Shown here: one piece after another, positions 23,494-36,692 of the stretch | Layout: the number at the start of each line of letters is the position of its first letter | Position numbering within the stretch: position 1 is the first letter of the stretch | NCBI GenBank assembly: GCA_002749535.1 | Contig: MZZL01000391.1 | Span: 263,061 to 327,060, forward strand | Length of the DNA stretch: 64,000 nt | DNA from: Apophysomyces variabilis | Lineage: Eukaryota > Mucoromycota > Mucoromycetes > Mucorales > Mucoraceae | Direction of reading: 5' to 3' | The notes under the pieces: generated by a model | Told to the model about the DNA's origin: nothing | Database searches by the model: none | What the model saw: only the letters and a program-made list of their open reading frames with translations | Position numbers and translations under genes: made by a program

Positions 23494-24716
23494 ATGGCAT
23501 TGCAACTGAGGCCCTGGCGCCCATTGCAGCGGCTTCACTTACAGCGCATTCGACCTATAACCGCCGTACGCTATTATTCGGATGACACGAATAACCACAA
23601 ACGAAATGCAGGGGAAGAAGCCTTGATAAAATCCAAGGCGTACCTGGAACAGCTGCAGGCAGAAATTCGGCCTCGATTGTCCCCGGTCCTGCTAAAGGTA
23701 CAGACAGCAAGTGATACCCTAAAGAAACTGACGCAAGATGTCAATGATCCGAAAGAAGCTTTGCGGCAAGCTAGCAGAGTGCTAAACGAATTAACCGGCT
23801 ACAATCAAATTGAAGCTGTGAAGCAAAAAGTGAATGAACAAGGTAAAAAAAAAAGAATAAGAAGGTCAAACAAGGTTTTTCTTCGTTTAGCTTTGCTTAA
23901 CACAAAACCCACTCCACTCTTTCTATAGCACGTTTGTTTGAGGTAACCCGCAATGAAGTCCAAGAAGCCAAAATAAGCTATGAGAATGCCATTGAGACAC
24001 GGTCAGCTACTCAGAGGGGCATCAACGAATTGTTGCAACGGAAACATCTCTGGACAGGTGAAGATGTCACTCGGTTTACGGAGCTTTATCGATTGGAACA
24101 TGAACATTCCAGGGCCGAATCAACCGCAAAAGAACGCTATCAACTTTGTGAAAAGAAGATGGACCGAGAGTATATGGAACTCGCCCGTTCTATCATGGAG
24201 CGTTATCACGAAGAACAACTGTGGAGTGACAAGATTCGAAGCGTCAGCACGTATGGTACCTGGGCCCTCATGGGTCTTAATCTTTTGCTCTTTGTCGCTG
24301 TTCAGACCGTGTTCGAACCACGCAAACGTAAACGCCTGACCGATCGTTTCGAAGAACTCCTGGTCTCCAAGGTGAACGAAGAAGAAGAAAAAATTACAGA
24401 AATGCTGGATGAACTAGAACAAAAGTACATCGCCCAAGCAGAACGACAGCAGGAGGTTATCGTCGCTACTCTCGTCGATATGGTCAGTCAAGCTATCCCG
24501 CCTGTTTCCCCCCAGTCCGTTGAAGACGTGATGAAGCAAGAAACACCCCTTCCCGCGCCGCTCGAAGAAGAACCTATCCCAGAAATGATAGCTGAGACCA
24601 TACCTTCGGATCCATCCATGCTCACGATGAGCAAGAAATCCTTTGCCTTATACTCATTAGAAAGTGCCGTTGCTGGTGGACTGCTTGCAGCTTTAGCCAT
24701 GTTCCTATGGAAATAG
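23494..24716 (+). CDS. SHE9: mitochondrial inner-membrane protein She9/Mdm33
   Basis: 378-aa protein, exons 23494-23842 and 23929-24716 (86-nt intron, phase 1). The N-terminus is Arg-rich and acid-free (MALQLRPWRPLQRLHLQRIRP...), as in a matrix-targeting sequence. Long coiled coils (residues 45-120 and 125-250) follow, including ELLQRKHLWTGEDVTRFTELYRLEH, a segment conserved in She9. Two membrane segments flank the last third: TWALMGLNLLLFVAVQTVF and the C-terminal SAVAGGLLAALAMFLWK. In yeast the protein shapes mitochondria, and its overexpression fragments the inner membrane (known). The frame opens further upstream, to 23383, but the Arg-rich Met at 23494 fits targeting best. Confidence 0.9.
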
Positions 24717-24738
24717 ACAAATCTTGTACAAAGTTCGA

Positions 24739-24744
24739 AATAAA
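24739..24744 (+). terminator. AATAAA polyadenylation signal of SHE9
   Basis: AATAAA hexamer 23 bp after the SHE9 stop codon, followed by T/C-rich sequence. Confidence 0.45.
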
Positions 24745-25591
24745 CAAACCTTACCCCTCTCCCGGTTTCTTTATGCCGCTGTGTTTCATTGAATTGGAAG
24801 TAAACAGGCAAAAACTTGGGAAAAGAACATGAGCTCATTCAGTGAGAAATGATGAGGTTAGACCGTAGACAAGCAAAGGGACATCATGAAAAGCACATAC
24901 TATATATCAGAGAAAGATGGATGGCAAGCTAAGGACTTACAAAATGTCAGTTGTTCTATCAAGCAGAAGTGTGTTATGTGATGTTTTGATCCAGCTCCTG
25001 TCGTCGAATATATAGTGGCATGAAAGGTCTACGCGGGAGATGGCACAAGTCCAAAGAGAATAAAGAGAGTTTATATCCGTCAAGCAGGACACGAACCGAA
25101 AGCACACGCACTTTTCTCACAGAATCGACATCTATACCTCATCTGACGTAACGTCTGCCGCCATATTTTCGGAATACCCAACTGTCTCAGGTGGGCTCTG
25201 TTAGTCTCTTTATAACATAAGACCACCCAACATTTTGCGAACCCTACGCTTTTTTTCGATGGCGGATAAACCGGATACTAGTGCTCATGTCAACCTTAAA
25301 TCACTGTAGGAAAAGATAAGGATATATATTCGTATATGGACAAAACAAAAAGATAAAGAAGGAAAGGAAAGAGAGGGAAGGCATAAATATAACAGAGAAG
25401 AAAATAAGGGGAATATTCTTTTTTTTCAAGAAAATGCTAAACATGTCTAATGGTTTGATAGATACTGATCAAACCGAATGGAGGTAGAGGGGACAAAAAC
25501 AAAGGGCAGCGAAACCACAAAGAAAACAATAAAGCCAAACAGGATAACAGTAACCAACAAGGGTTAGGTTGCATTCACTTTTGCCATCTTT
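24745..25591. other. convergent 3' region of SHE9 and FZO1
   Basis: About 850 bp, A-rich, between two convergent genes. No coding frame with a motif, RNA gene or clear repeat was found. Confidence 0.5.
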
Positions 25592-28255
25592 CTAATACTT
25601 GAGTTCGTCCTTGCCCTTATGGAAATGTACGTTTTCAATCTTGACAGCTTCCACCTTGTCTAATAACGTGATAGACTTGTTAAGGATAGTGTTGAAGTAC
25701 TCAATCGTCTCCTGAGAACGATGCGCGAGCGATTCTAATTCCGTGCGTTTGGTCTCTTTGTTTTCAATTGCTTTTTGCAAACGGTTCTGGATTTCCCAAC
25801 CTTCGACTCGTAACATTTTGCGAGCTTCCCGGGCAATACGGTTGCTCTGACCTTCTACATAGGCTGTGTCACGCACAGCTGCCTGGAACTTCTTGAGCAA
25901 CTTGCGCTCCACAGCATAACGCATGTCAGACACAACGTAGACAACAAAACCAATGGTGGCAATGCTAATCACAGGCACGATCATGCGGCGAATGTTTTGT
26001 CCGCCCAGGACGCTAGACATGCTCCAGATACTAGACATGGCATCCTTGATACCCAACATACGACCACCGACCATGGCAGCGGCACCAAAAGATAGAGCGG
26101 CACCCGACAACTTGTCATCCAAGACAAGATCGACGAGATCCGTAGGCTCCACTGTGATGATGACGCGTCGGTCATGGTTCTTGAGGAACATCTTGTCAAT
26201 ATCGACAGAAGAAGGATAATTTCCTAGATTTTCAGTTCCCATATCGTGGATCTTGCAGAGACATTTTGACGTTTCCTGGCGCGCCTGGTGCTCCATCTGT
26301 CGAACATCCTTTAACAACTTTTGCGACATCGAGTCGGCAATATCCTGAGCATATTGCCAGACCAAAAATATGCCTGGATATTCAATATTGCCAATGGCTG
26401 CTCCGATATTTTCCACTGCTGCGTTCAGCTTATTGACAGCCTGTCGCTGGATAGTCATCACGGAAGATTCAGCTACTTTCTCCACTTGGTTTAGCAAACG
26501 ATCACGAACGCGTAACAAGTTCTCGTAGGCAGGGAGATCTCTTTCCAATTCTTGTGTGGCTTCTCTGTACTCCTGCGTAGCTTTTGTCTTGTTGGTGTTC
26601 GATAATACATTGATATCTGTTAACAGGTTCACCAAATAGTTCTTTGCAGGTGAAAGCTTAGACTTGGAACGGTTCTCAAGGACGAAAGCACGTAGACGCT
26701 GCTCTAGACGCGCGAATTCGGGAGCATCCAGTTTACGGGACCCAGGTTCCAGGTCGACGTTACCGGCACTGACGAAGTGGACAAGGTCGTCTGCGTCAGC
26801 ATAGGTAGCAGGGGAGAGTTGGCGAATCTGTTCCAAAATAAGGCGCTTGCAGCGATCTTTGTCACGGATAGAGTCAAAACGATTGACTACAATGAAGATA
26901 TGAGTCTTTTCATTGGCTGCGTTCCACAAAAATTCTTTGCCCTATCGCACAAAGAACCATAGAGGCATCGAGAATTATTTTAGTCTTAAAAAGTTCACAA
27001 TGTTATTGTAACCTACCGAAAGGGTAAAGTGATTTTCAGCGCTCACAACAAAGACAACCACATCAATTTCCTCCTGGCGAGCAAACACAGCCGTGGTCTT
27101 GACAGAGTCTGTATTCAGACCCGGCGAATCAATCAAAGCTATATCGACCACGCCGTTATGGAGAAGACTTTCCTGCGCGGAACGAGCGTCGCTGGCATAG
27201 ATTTTCAACATCTTGTAGTGCTCATAATCATCCGTGATAACCTTGTACAGATGACGCATTTCAATCAAATGATAGGTGTTGCGATCCAAGCGATTGTATT
27301 TTTCGACATCAGGAATAGCGTGCACTTCTTCGACACCGTCATTCACGGTAGCGTCCAGCACTTCACAGAACATGCTTGTGCAAGGCTGTTGGTCAGCGGG
27401 CAACAGTTCACGCTTCAACAAAGCGTTCACAAAAGTCGATTTTCCTGAGTTCAAATCGCCGGTGACAAGGACTTTAGACGATGTATCGGCCACACGGGTA
27501 AAAAGGTTCTCAAGATGACGGATGCATTGAGAAAGTTTTTCGTCCAATAGTTTCGCAATCGACTGCTTTTCCAAGGTACCCAAGTCTGCTGTGGAGTGAC
27601 CCACTTTAAGATTAAGATTCAAAATATTGAGATCCTTGGATATGTCGCTACTTAGCAAGCGATGCTGTTCCAAAGTTTGAGCCAAGGGTGTAGTAGGCTC
27701 TGCTGCCGAATGAATGGATGACCTTCTTACGGCATCGATAACAGAAGAAGGAGTACCAATATCTGGCTGGGATGCAGTTTCAAGGCCATGATGAATGACT
27801 GGGTTGATCAAAGTTTGCGATCGTTGAGGTAAAGGTCGGTTCGAAGTTTCCATCACGGGATAATGAATCATCGATTTGCCCTTGTTGGAATTTCGGAGAT
27901 CTTCGCAGATACCCATCACGGACGATATGTGGGTCAAAAGACGCTGGCAGCTATCGTGGTAAGACCGTTGTTCTTGAGCCGCATTCAGACGATGCTGATG
28001 CGTTCTGACTGCCCTCATAGAAGCGGTAGAGTTGGAGGGTGAGGGCGAGGGCGAGTTCAAAATAGGTGAAGCAGGTGAGAAGGGAGAGGCAGCACGCATA
28101 TCCAAAGGTTGTGGTTTGAAGCCAGTGGAGTGATGGGGGGTACCGAAGTAGGTGTCGTCCAAAGACTCAATGTTCGGTGCGGAATTTCGTCGGAAGGACC
28201 GCTTCGACGACATGAACGACGACGAGGGTACGCCGTAATAGCTTTGTGAAGACAT
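25592..28255 (-). CDS. FZO1: mitofusin Fzo1, outer-membrane dynamin-family GTPase
   Basis: 862-aa protein, exons 28255-27017 and 26941-25592 (75-nt intron, phase 0). The GTPase motifs are in order: G1 GDLNSGKST (residues 266-274), G3 DSPG (about 380) and G4 NRFD (433-436). Coiled-coil heptad regions lie on both sides of a hydrophobic pair near GAAAMVGGRMLG and MIVPVISIATIGFVVYVV, matching the double membrane pass of Fzo1. The N-terminal 200 residues are Ser/Pro-rich and variable, as in fungal Fzo1. It mediates mitochondrial outer-membrane fusion (known). Length is close to the yeast protein (about 855 aa). The intron sits inside the GTPase domain, directly after HFTLS. Confidence 0.96.
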
Positions 28256-30658
28256 GGCTAGGTCAAGACCTTTTGTGAATTAAAGAACAAACAAAGAGGA
28301 GCAATAATGTTAATCCATTTCAGTTCATGGTATTCGCTGCTTGGGAATACTTACTGAACGCCTTCGTGTATACACAAAGTAAAGAATTAACAGGCCAGAA
28401 AAATTGAGATGGGTAATCCTCAATAAAATTTTTTACGTCACACACTTCCGGCCCCGGTTCCCTTTATTTTTTTTTCCCAGGCATTTCTCTTCCATTCCAG
28501 ACACTATTTGCTCGTCAAAGCGGTGTTTGTGTACTGTTGCAACTATTAAACAGCAATGCTTTATTACACATGAATACGAAGAGTATCTTCCCACAGAAGA
28601 TATAGTAGACTGAAAGTTGAAAAGGAAGGGATATCGATAGTTCAAATAATGCGCATGGGTTTCAGTATAGGCTTCTAAAACAAGCACCTAACAAGTTTCA
28701 CCACCCCTTAAAGTACCAGTTTTCAAACAAAAAGGTTTGATGGATATTTTGTGTTGGGCCATTGCAATAACAAAGCAATTACTTTCTTTGTATCTATTTC
28801 CTTTCTTTTCATTGTCAATTTATCTTACATTGCATAGTAAACTCTCGATATTGCAGATAACTTGCATACGCGGTTGGAAGGAAGGGTCAGATACAATTTC
28901 ACAACTGACTAGCTTGGATGTAATTAAGCTATGATGACTCCCCTTTCCTTGGTTTGTTCCGAATGGCGAGAAAACTACGTTCTTCTATGGATATGGTATG
29001 GTTTGTTTGCATGGTATCATCGGCGTTTGGCTGGCACCAGGAACCACGCAATGAGTGAGATATTTCTATGGCTATTAAACGATCCAAACGTGGATTGTGT
29101 GACAGCTACTATATTTAGAAATGTATGTATGGTTCGTTCTTAAGCAGGGACATGTTCCAAGTTTGTCCTTCACTGCTTTTAGATGCAAATCATACTGAAT
29201 CTATCTCACTGCTAGTTTATACGAGGATAATTCATATAATGCAACGAACAATGTTTACATTCAATGCAAGGAAGCAGACAAAGACCACTTACAGACCAGA
29301 ATCAATTTGCTTATTCTTTGAAAATTATCGGCTTAATGCTTTATTACAATAGGAAACAAAGAGAAGGAGAGGAGGGACTGCATGACGCACTATTTTTGAC
29401 CTAGCCGTGTATTTGCGACACTTGCATCAAGTTTTCCTGGTATGCTTTGATCATATAGTATCTCCAACGTCGGAGTAGATGAACTTCGTCTGCCAGCAAC
29501 CTTTGCTTAAATGAGACCTTGGAATCTATTGATATTGCTTATTTCAATATTTTAACATAGTCATATTGCTTATCCAGAAATGAATTGGCACTGAGAATTG
29601 TTGAACATATTGAATACGTCGTATGACGTTGGAGGCAATCGTTAAATGCTGCAGCTTTTTCCGTCATGCCCGGGATGTCATTCAATGCCCTGTTTTCCAG
29701 AGAAGAGACAATGCTCACTTTTACCATGTAGGAGGTGAGGGATCAGAGTAACAGCAAGTGCTTGGAAATATTAGCTAGATGAAACCATTGAGTGCTGATA
29801 CTTCGCTTGATATGGTTAACTGCATAGTTTCGGTAGAAAAACTAGGATATTGTCGAGGTACATGCTCAAGTTCGTTCACAACGAGCTCGGCATTAGCTTT
29901 CTACGAACAAATTCCTTAACGACATATGAACAATACTATTGAGGTCTGCTAGAACCAACCGACAGCAAGTTGTCTGTAGTCTTTAAGACATGGAATCATT
30001 CTGTTGTACGTCCTCGTATCGTCATTGTTGTAGAAAGACCCAAAAAAAGATAGCTGAACTGCCGAAAACGTACGATGAATATCTCTCTTCCCGCCAGACT
30101 GTCATCCATTTCTATGTAGAAATGACATAGAGTGAATTGGACGGCAATGACAGTTGCTATAGTTGCTTGATGTGATAAACACTAGTAGATTGTTTCTATG
30201 CCGATGGCACGGTGTCGGATCTGTGTAGACCAATAGATCGTAAATTGCTAGTAGTTTCAATTTGTTTGTATATTCATGTAACTTTCGCTCTCACGGATTT
30301 AACGTCCTATCGAAAATGACAGACCAAATAAGAACACTATCCGACCTTCGATAAGCTCATGCCTTTGGAACGATTTGGTTGGTGTACGACGACTATATTT
30401 AGATAAAATATATGTCTTTATTTCCGCGTACGGACATCTCCTGCAGCCTTCCCATTTCCTTACCACAATTCTAAGGTACTTATCCTCTTTGGACTTTAAC
30501 TTGCAGAATAGCCCACGTGTTTCTGTTGGATTTCGCCGATGTTGAAAGCAACCCAGCAGATCAGAAAATCAATAAGCGTTTCCCTGTCATAGCATAAGAC
30601 ATCCGAATTGCAACATGTCTCCTTTTTTTTTGCTGTTTCTTTGAATAATAAGACTAGC
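28256..30658. other. gene-poor region, no gene recognised
   Basis: 2.4 kb of AT-rich sequence with only short scattered frames (up to 84 aa), none with motifs or splice partners. The first 150 bp should be the FZO1 promoter. Confidence 0.5.
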
Positions 30659-31356
30659 CTAATGAACTGAGGCATTTATTCCCGACTTGACCGAGTTGCT
30701 CAGAATCTGGACAACAGCGGCGTCGAAATGTTTTATTAGATCCCGCAACTCGGAGGCACGAGCTTTTAGCTCGGACCATTGGGGACATGGCTGTGTCACC
30801 TTGTCGTAGTGGACAATGTCTCTGTGCACATTTGTGACATAATTACAAAAGTAAAGTTGCATCCGAACTGACGGGATCAGTTTTGTTTGGGTAAAGGGAT
30901 ACGCTGAGTTCCTTGTATAGGATCGATAGAGACATTGATGTAACAGAGAAAGGGATAGGCACACATGATAATAACGTGAAAGAGTTATGTATAACAACGA
31001 ATTTCAACGCTATATCAAATGGAACGAAGAAGTACAGAAAAAAGAAATGTATACAAGTGATAGAAAGAGTTGGTTTTGGAAATTAAGGTATCTTACCAGG
31101 AGTTTTGCTTTGCTGCCTCTTCCAACAGAAACGCTTAAATGGAGAGATTTGTTTGTTGTCGGAATATGAATGCCATTGGGAAGCAATAAGCCGATGCCGG
31201 AGAGATGTTTGCCGTCGGGCAGTGATAAGATATAAGGGTCACGCAAATAAGCTCTTAACGTAACGAAACCGGCAAACGATTCGAGTGCTGAGAAATCAAA
31301 AAGTCACCGCAATTATTCCGCTCACATGGAATATTTCGGCCAATGAAGGTGGCCAT
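30659..31356 (-). CDS. putative four-exon gene, unknown 141-aa protein
   Basis: Exons on the minus strand at 31356-31326, 31287-31097, 30911-30869 and 30819-30659 join in phase with GT-AG introns (38, 185 and 49 nt) into 141 aa. The first half is strand-like (SLPDGKHLSGIGLLLPNGIHI) and the second half helical (WSELKARASELRDLIKHFDAAVVQIL). No known domain is recognised. Support comes from the open joined frame and splice signals only; the 185-nt second intron and the third junction are the weak points. It could also be a relic. Confidence 0.42.
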
Positions 31357-33052
31357 ATGCACGATCATTTTAGATATGGTATAGCTTGGAAACAGAGGGA
31401 AAGATACGCGCACACAGACAGACACAGAGAGAGAGAGAGAGAGAGAAAGAATGCTCAGCCATCCATCTGGAACCCGTAGCTGAGCAACGATCCAAACAAA
31501 AAAGACATCATCATCCTCCTTTAAAATTCACTTTTTCTTGGCATAGACTATACTGGTTTCTTTGGCAATGGAATGTTTATGCCGGTTGTCGTAACAGCAA
31601 GTGAAAAGCGCCAATGAAACTGTTCAGTCAATGGGAAGGAAACTCAGCGTTTGACCATGTACGATAAAAATAGGGTAAAATCCCGGAATTTGGATACCAG
31701 GATCGACAAGACTGTGAGAAAAACATTATCCATTTGCGGCTAGGGGGTCCGATATGAATTTTATCCTTGCATAGATTAACGAGCGCTAATGAGATTCTTC
31801 ATTATTCTGAACGGCACTTGAAATGACCCCAACCTTTTCTGCTATTTAGTTAGAAGTTTAGAAAGAGAAAGTAACAAGCTTTCGATTTGACTAAAGTGGT
31901 ATAATTGACACGTCTTGGTACAACAAAATGGTATGAAATTATAGTTCACCTAGGACAAATGCCAGTTTTCCATGGAAAAAAAAAGTATTCGTTAAATTGC
32001 AATAGCACAAGATGCCAAGTAGAGATAATTATGGATTATTCATGCTTTGTTTCTATCTGAAAATTGACTATGCCTTTCTGAACCCGGAACTGTTGTATCA
32101 CCGTTTATTATACTATTTGAAGAGGAACATAATGTTACATGTACCGCAGCATCGACGTACATGAAGAGTAGAAGGGAACCAATCTGACAGAATTCCAAAC
32201 ATGGAAGGATAATAGAGACTATCACCGAGAAAAACGTGGCATCTATCAGAAATTACGCTGTCGTCATAAATGGTCATGCGATGTTTGTAACCCCACAGTA
32301 CAACTTAATGAGCTGGGTTGGGGGAATGAGGAGTGAGTGAATGAACGGAATAGGAGAAAACAAAAAAGGGAGTACTGGTATTTTAGAGTGAGAGGAAGAG
32401 AAGAGAGAACGAGAGAGAGAGCGCTGCGCAGAAGCTATTCGGCATCGGCAAAATACAGGCCCGAGGCAGACCAGTCTGCACCCGGAACAAATGCAGGCGT
32501 GGTAGCCTCAGCAATGAATTGATGCACCTACTTTTTTTGCTAAGCCCTTTTTTTTGATCTCGATGTAACAATAAACGACAGAAGCACTTAAAAAAAATAT
32601 TAGTTGCCATGGTGTCCCCAGGTTATTGAAAGAGCAATAAAGAAAAGCAGGAGGTAGATTGACGAATTTGATAACTTCTAGAAAACCAGAGCAAATGGGA
32701 GGTCTTCCATTTTAAGCAGCACATGATCGGTGGTCTGGATAAGGCAAGAAGTATGGATGCCGATCGACGGTTGGGAAATTTTAGGTCGCGCGATAACCAG
32801 TGACGCAAACAAGGGTGAGGGTTCTGTGTGTAACCTGCATGTTTTGTATTCGCGCGACCCACAGCGGATCAAAAAGCTGTCTATTTTTTTTTTTTCCTTT
32901 GCCTGCCGCCCAGTCATGTGAAAAGTGAGGGCGTAACAATGTATTCAGTGTGACAAAGTTGTCGTTTATAAACAAAAGTTTGATTTGTTCTGATGAATAG
33001 CGTTCCCTTTCTCCCGCTTTCGACCCAAAAAAGATAGATACAATTTATCGCA
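31357..33052. other. intergenic with GA microsatellite; zinc-finger gene upstream region
   Basis: 1.7 kb. A GA tract lies at 31424-31449 and another GA-rich stretch near 32400. No coding frame with a motif is seen. The right part should act as promoter of the zinc-finger factor. Confidence 0.5.
31424..31449. repeat. GA microsatellite
   Basis: About 26 bp of AG repeats, preceded by CACAGACAGACA. Confidence 0.8.
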
Positions 33053-34039
33053 ATGGCATATTCGATAAACGACACGTTTACATTCATCTCTTACATGGAT
33101 ATGAATGTTCCTTCTTTTTCGGAGCTCCACCAGAAACCGTTTGATCAATCTCTACTCACTGTCGCGCCGCAACAACAGCAATTTCCCTCTTCTTCTGGTT
33201 ACTATTCCTCCCCATCTCTCTCACCCATGAGCTCGCCGTTCAATCAAGTGGATGATATTCCTGCTAGCTATCCGCAACAGCCATTACCACTATTGTTCTA
33301 CGGCGTACCAACATCAACACCAACAACAGCACAAAATCCTCCTCCTCCTGCTGCTGCTGCTCCATCTTATTTCAGTCAACAAGCTTATATCAATGATCCA
33401 TCTTTTCAGTTCTCTCCCGCTTCAACCCAAATCGCCATGCCAAGCCTTTCACCCGTATCCGTCCATCACCAGGCCATGACACCCACTTCCGAACAAGAGG
33501 AACCCTCCAAATTGCTCTCTATCCCTTCCCCTACAACATCAAGCAAACCCGAGAACCATTCATCCACATCACCCATCACGGCTGTCAGACGTCGCAGGAC
33601 GGCAGATCAACTCCCATATGCGCCGAACCTTCTCAATCTCAATCTAGCACCGGTCAAACGAGCCTGCAAATCCTCCTCTTCCTCTGCTTCACGACCACAT
33701 ACCCCTTTCCAGTGCGACTTCCCTGGTTGTCAAAAAACATTTACACGACCATATAACCTGAAATCCCATCGACGAACACACACTTCCGAACGGCCATTTG
33801 CATGCCCTCATTGTGATAAACGTTTTGCACGACAACATGATCGGAATCGACATGCCAAGCTCCACCTGGGAATTAAACCTTATCCATGCAGTTATTGTAA
33901 CAAGGCATTCGCTCGACATGATGCATTGAATCGTCATCTACGAACAGATAGCGCTTCTCCCGGAAGTCTCCCGCCGTGTGCAACCTCAATGGCAAATCTG
34001 GGTTCGGAAGGAGAGCTCTCGAAGAAACGGAAGAAGTAA
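33053..34039 (+). CDS. Crz1-like C2H2 zinc-finger transcription factor
   Basis: Intronless 328-aa protein. The first 200 residues are low-complexity Pro/Ser/Gln/Ala (QQQQ, PPPPAAAA), typical of an activation region. Three tandem zinc fingers occupy about residues 214-296: CDFPGCQKTFTRPYNLKSH, CPHCDKRFARQHDRNRHAKLH and CSYCNKAFARHDALNRH. PYNLKSH, FARQHDRxRH and FARxDALxRH are the signature of calcineurin-responsive Crz1/Prz1 factors. As in Crz1, the third finger lacks a normal second His, and a Cys 13 residues later may serve as fourth ligand. The tail ends SKKRKK, a likely nuclear signal. I see no clear PxIxIT calcineurin-docking motif, so control by calcineurin is only inferred. Confidence 0.85.
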   Translation: MAYSINDTFTFISYMDMNVPSFSELHQKPFDQSLLTVAPQQQQFPSSSGYYSSPSLSPMSSPFNQVDDIPASYPQQPLPLLFYGVPTSTPTTAQNPPPPAAAAPSYFSQQAYINDPSFQFSPASTQIAMPSLSPVSVHHQAMTPTSEQEEPSKLLSIPSPTTSSKPENHSSTSPITAVRRRRTADQLPYAPNLLNLNLAPVKRACKSSSSSASRPHTPFQCDFPGCQKTFTRPYNLKSHRRTHTSERPFACPHCDKRFARQHDRNRHAKLHLGIKPYPCSYCNKAFARHDALNRHLRTDSASPGSLPPCATSMANLGSEGELSKKRKK

Positions 34040-35725
34040 ATACAATTGCTGCTGGATTCTCAACGTACAACAACAAGCAACACACGCACACACGCAACGC
34101 ACACACATACATAACCTTGTTTTTTTTTTCTTTTCTTTTTATTATTAGCTTTTTTAACCTTTTTTTGTTTTTTATCCCGTCATGTATATAACTTTTTTTT
34201 CTTTGCTATCACATCTATGAATTTTGCCTGGTCCCTTTTATTTTTCTTTATTCTATATACAATATGTCTTGTTTTCTTTTCTTTTTTCGTTTATGCCCAT
34301 GCCATAAGTAGTTCATTCTCATGTTCTGTCTTCTTTTGTCCCTTTGTGTCCTTGTTTAAAACAGTGTGGTAGATAAAAAAAAATGGGTTGCTTACAAATC
34401 CGTAGATGGAGGATAAGCACGAGCTTAGCCAATTTTTTTTTATATTTGATCTTCTATGAATTTAAGACTTGATGGATGGGACTAGGTATATTATGTGCTA
34501 AGCCAAAGATTACCAGAAAACCCAGCTTTCTTATTTTTTTTGAGTGAGTCATCGTCTCTGTTGATGAATGCCATGTTGTCGTGTCGTTGGTGGTTGCCAT
34601 GAAAATCCCTTAGTAACATTGCGTCGTACATGGATACCGTAAAAGGGAAATAATGCGTAGACTTAACGGCCAATTTCCTATGGTTTTGGAACGGTGTGAT
34701 ACACAAAACTGGAATAGGCTAGTTTTCATTGACCCAAACAAAAAAGAAGTAAAAGTGGCTCATCATCTTTTTGGTTCTGTAACGGTATTGGATGATTTTT
34801 CACTGTGTATATTTCTACGGATCCACTTCTTGTATTCACACGTGGGGAACTATATAGGTCTTGGTCTGTGGAGTTAGTGGTGGTTACTCCTTGTTGTTGT
34901 TTTTTTTTCGTTTATGGTTGAAATGATCTGGATGGCGGTCATTTAACTTTAATGATCAAGTCCCCAGGATTCTCAAGATCTGGATGAACAATAATAAACA
35001 CCGCAAGATACATCGCAGATAAAGGTAAAAATAAATCACCTTTCTAACGATTGTTCTTTTTCCAGGTCAACCTTTTTGCATGCCTTTCTGTTGTAGACAA
35101 TCTTTCCCATCTAACCTTAAAGAACGAAATAGGAAGGTTATGGAACGTGCAGTAGGATGGACGCCTTCCTCAGAGCTTAACTTACTTCCGATAAGGCCGA
35201 TCTTAGAGAATCCAAGACACAAAAAGGCTTGTCCTATGCACGATCTTCGCTCTCCCTTCGAGAAACGGGGTTTAACTTGATCTACCATACTGTTTGGAGT
35301 TAGAATTTTTTGATAGTGACACCAAACTGAGTAACCGTCTGATTCAGTATAGACAACACACGTTCATCTACCTGGTTTGTGCACTTTTCCAAAGGAGAAT
35401 GACAATAACAATGACCATGCATTGGTATCATTACTGTAATAGACCAAGAAAATAGTTGATGGTTCTTTTGCTCTCCCGAACCCAACCTCCTTTTGTTTCA
35501 CTATGGCTTCTTTCATCTTCATACGGACACTCAATGAATGCCGAGGATGTCCCAAAAAGAAATCTATGCTCCGGGCCCTCGGGAAAACAAAGAAAGTAAA
35601 AAATGTGTGTACGTGTGTGGTGGCGCAGCGGTATATGAAGTGAGGCCGATCGATCATTTAACTTTTTGTCCTTTTCCTGTATCTGTTTGGCACATTAAAG
35701 TCTGTGACCCTTTGGCCTTCCTGAT

Positions 35726-35750
35726 CCCCCCCCCCCTCTCTCTCTCTCCC
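35726..35750. repeat. poly-C then CT microsatellite
   Basis: About 11 C residues followed by CT repeats. Confidence 0.75.
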
Positions 35751-36659
35751 TCTTTGACAGCTTATTTCTGGTTTTTTATTTTATTGGGCATTTGTCAGCT
35801 CATCTAACTATAGAAGCAGCATAAATTACAGAATAGATATAGCAAAAAAAATTAAGGAAAGTTCACGCCATTTCTAATAAGACATCGGAGCCATCAATTT
35901 TTGATCTATTCCATCACAATTTTTGAGTATGAAAAAGTTTTCTCTCATCGTTGGGTCCAGTAATATGTAAATTAGGTTACAGTTGTTGAGCGAGTAGAAC
36001 CAATCACAGCTGCCCTCGGTACGTGCGCCGAACAATTGAGCAGGGCCCAATTTGAAACGTGTAGTAAAGAGAATAGGGGTAATTCCCCCCTCCCTATCTA
36101 ACTCTAATGGAATACAATGGCCCATCATCTGTAGAAGCATATGCACAAAAGCAACCATCATTATCAAAATAGAATTCTTATTAGAGAGACTGTCTCTTGC
36201 CCTGCTCCACTTTTTCTTTGTGTCACAAGGCATCCTCCAGTGGCCTTTCTCTGGTTCGATTTGCATCAACAGAGAGAATATATTAAATCAGTATGTCAGT
36301 TAAACATTGAACAAATGACCTTTTGGATAGAGTGGAGGTATTTGTTATCATTAGAACGATCACGATATGGTTTGTTTATTCTAAAACTTCTCTTATTCTA
36401 TCGAACGAAAAGAATAAAAAGGTTTCTATTCTTTTTTTCCTTTCACATGGAAGCTTGCTATGATGCAGTCAAGTGATCAACCTGTAAAGCTAACGTTGCT
36501 GGTAGATACTGACATGGAAAGTTTCGGACCTTAGATACTTGGGATCGATCAACTACACGAATCTTTCTGGTTCCCACACACGGCGTTGATAAGGTATCAG
36601 CTAAATCCGCGGAACTGCTTACGCTCCTTAAAGGTTAACAGATAGACACCATCTACCCA

Positions 36660-36692
36660 AACTATAATATGACCAATAACCATATTATAGTT
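36660..36692. repeat. 12-bp perfect inverted repeat
   Basis: AACTATAATATG at 36660-36671 is the exact reverse complement of 36681-36692, with a 9-nt loop. AT-rich; could form a hairpin or be a degenerate element end. Confidence 0.6.

Noticed and set aside
35874..36269. 131-aa minus-strand frame as a gene
   Set aside because: No recognised domain or splice signals, and it lies in a gene desert.
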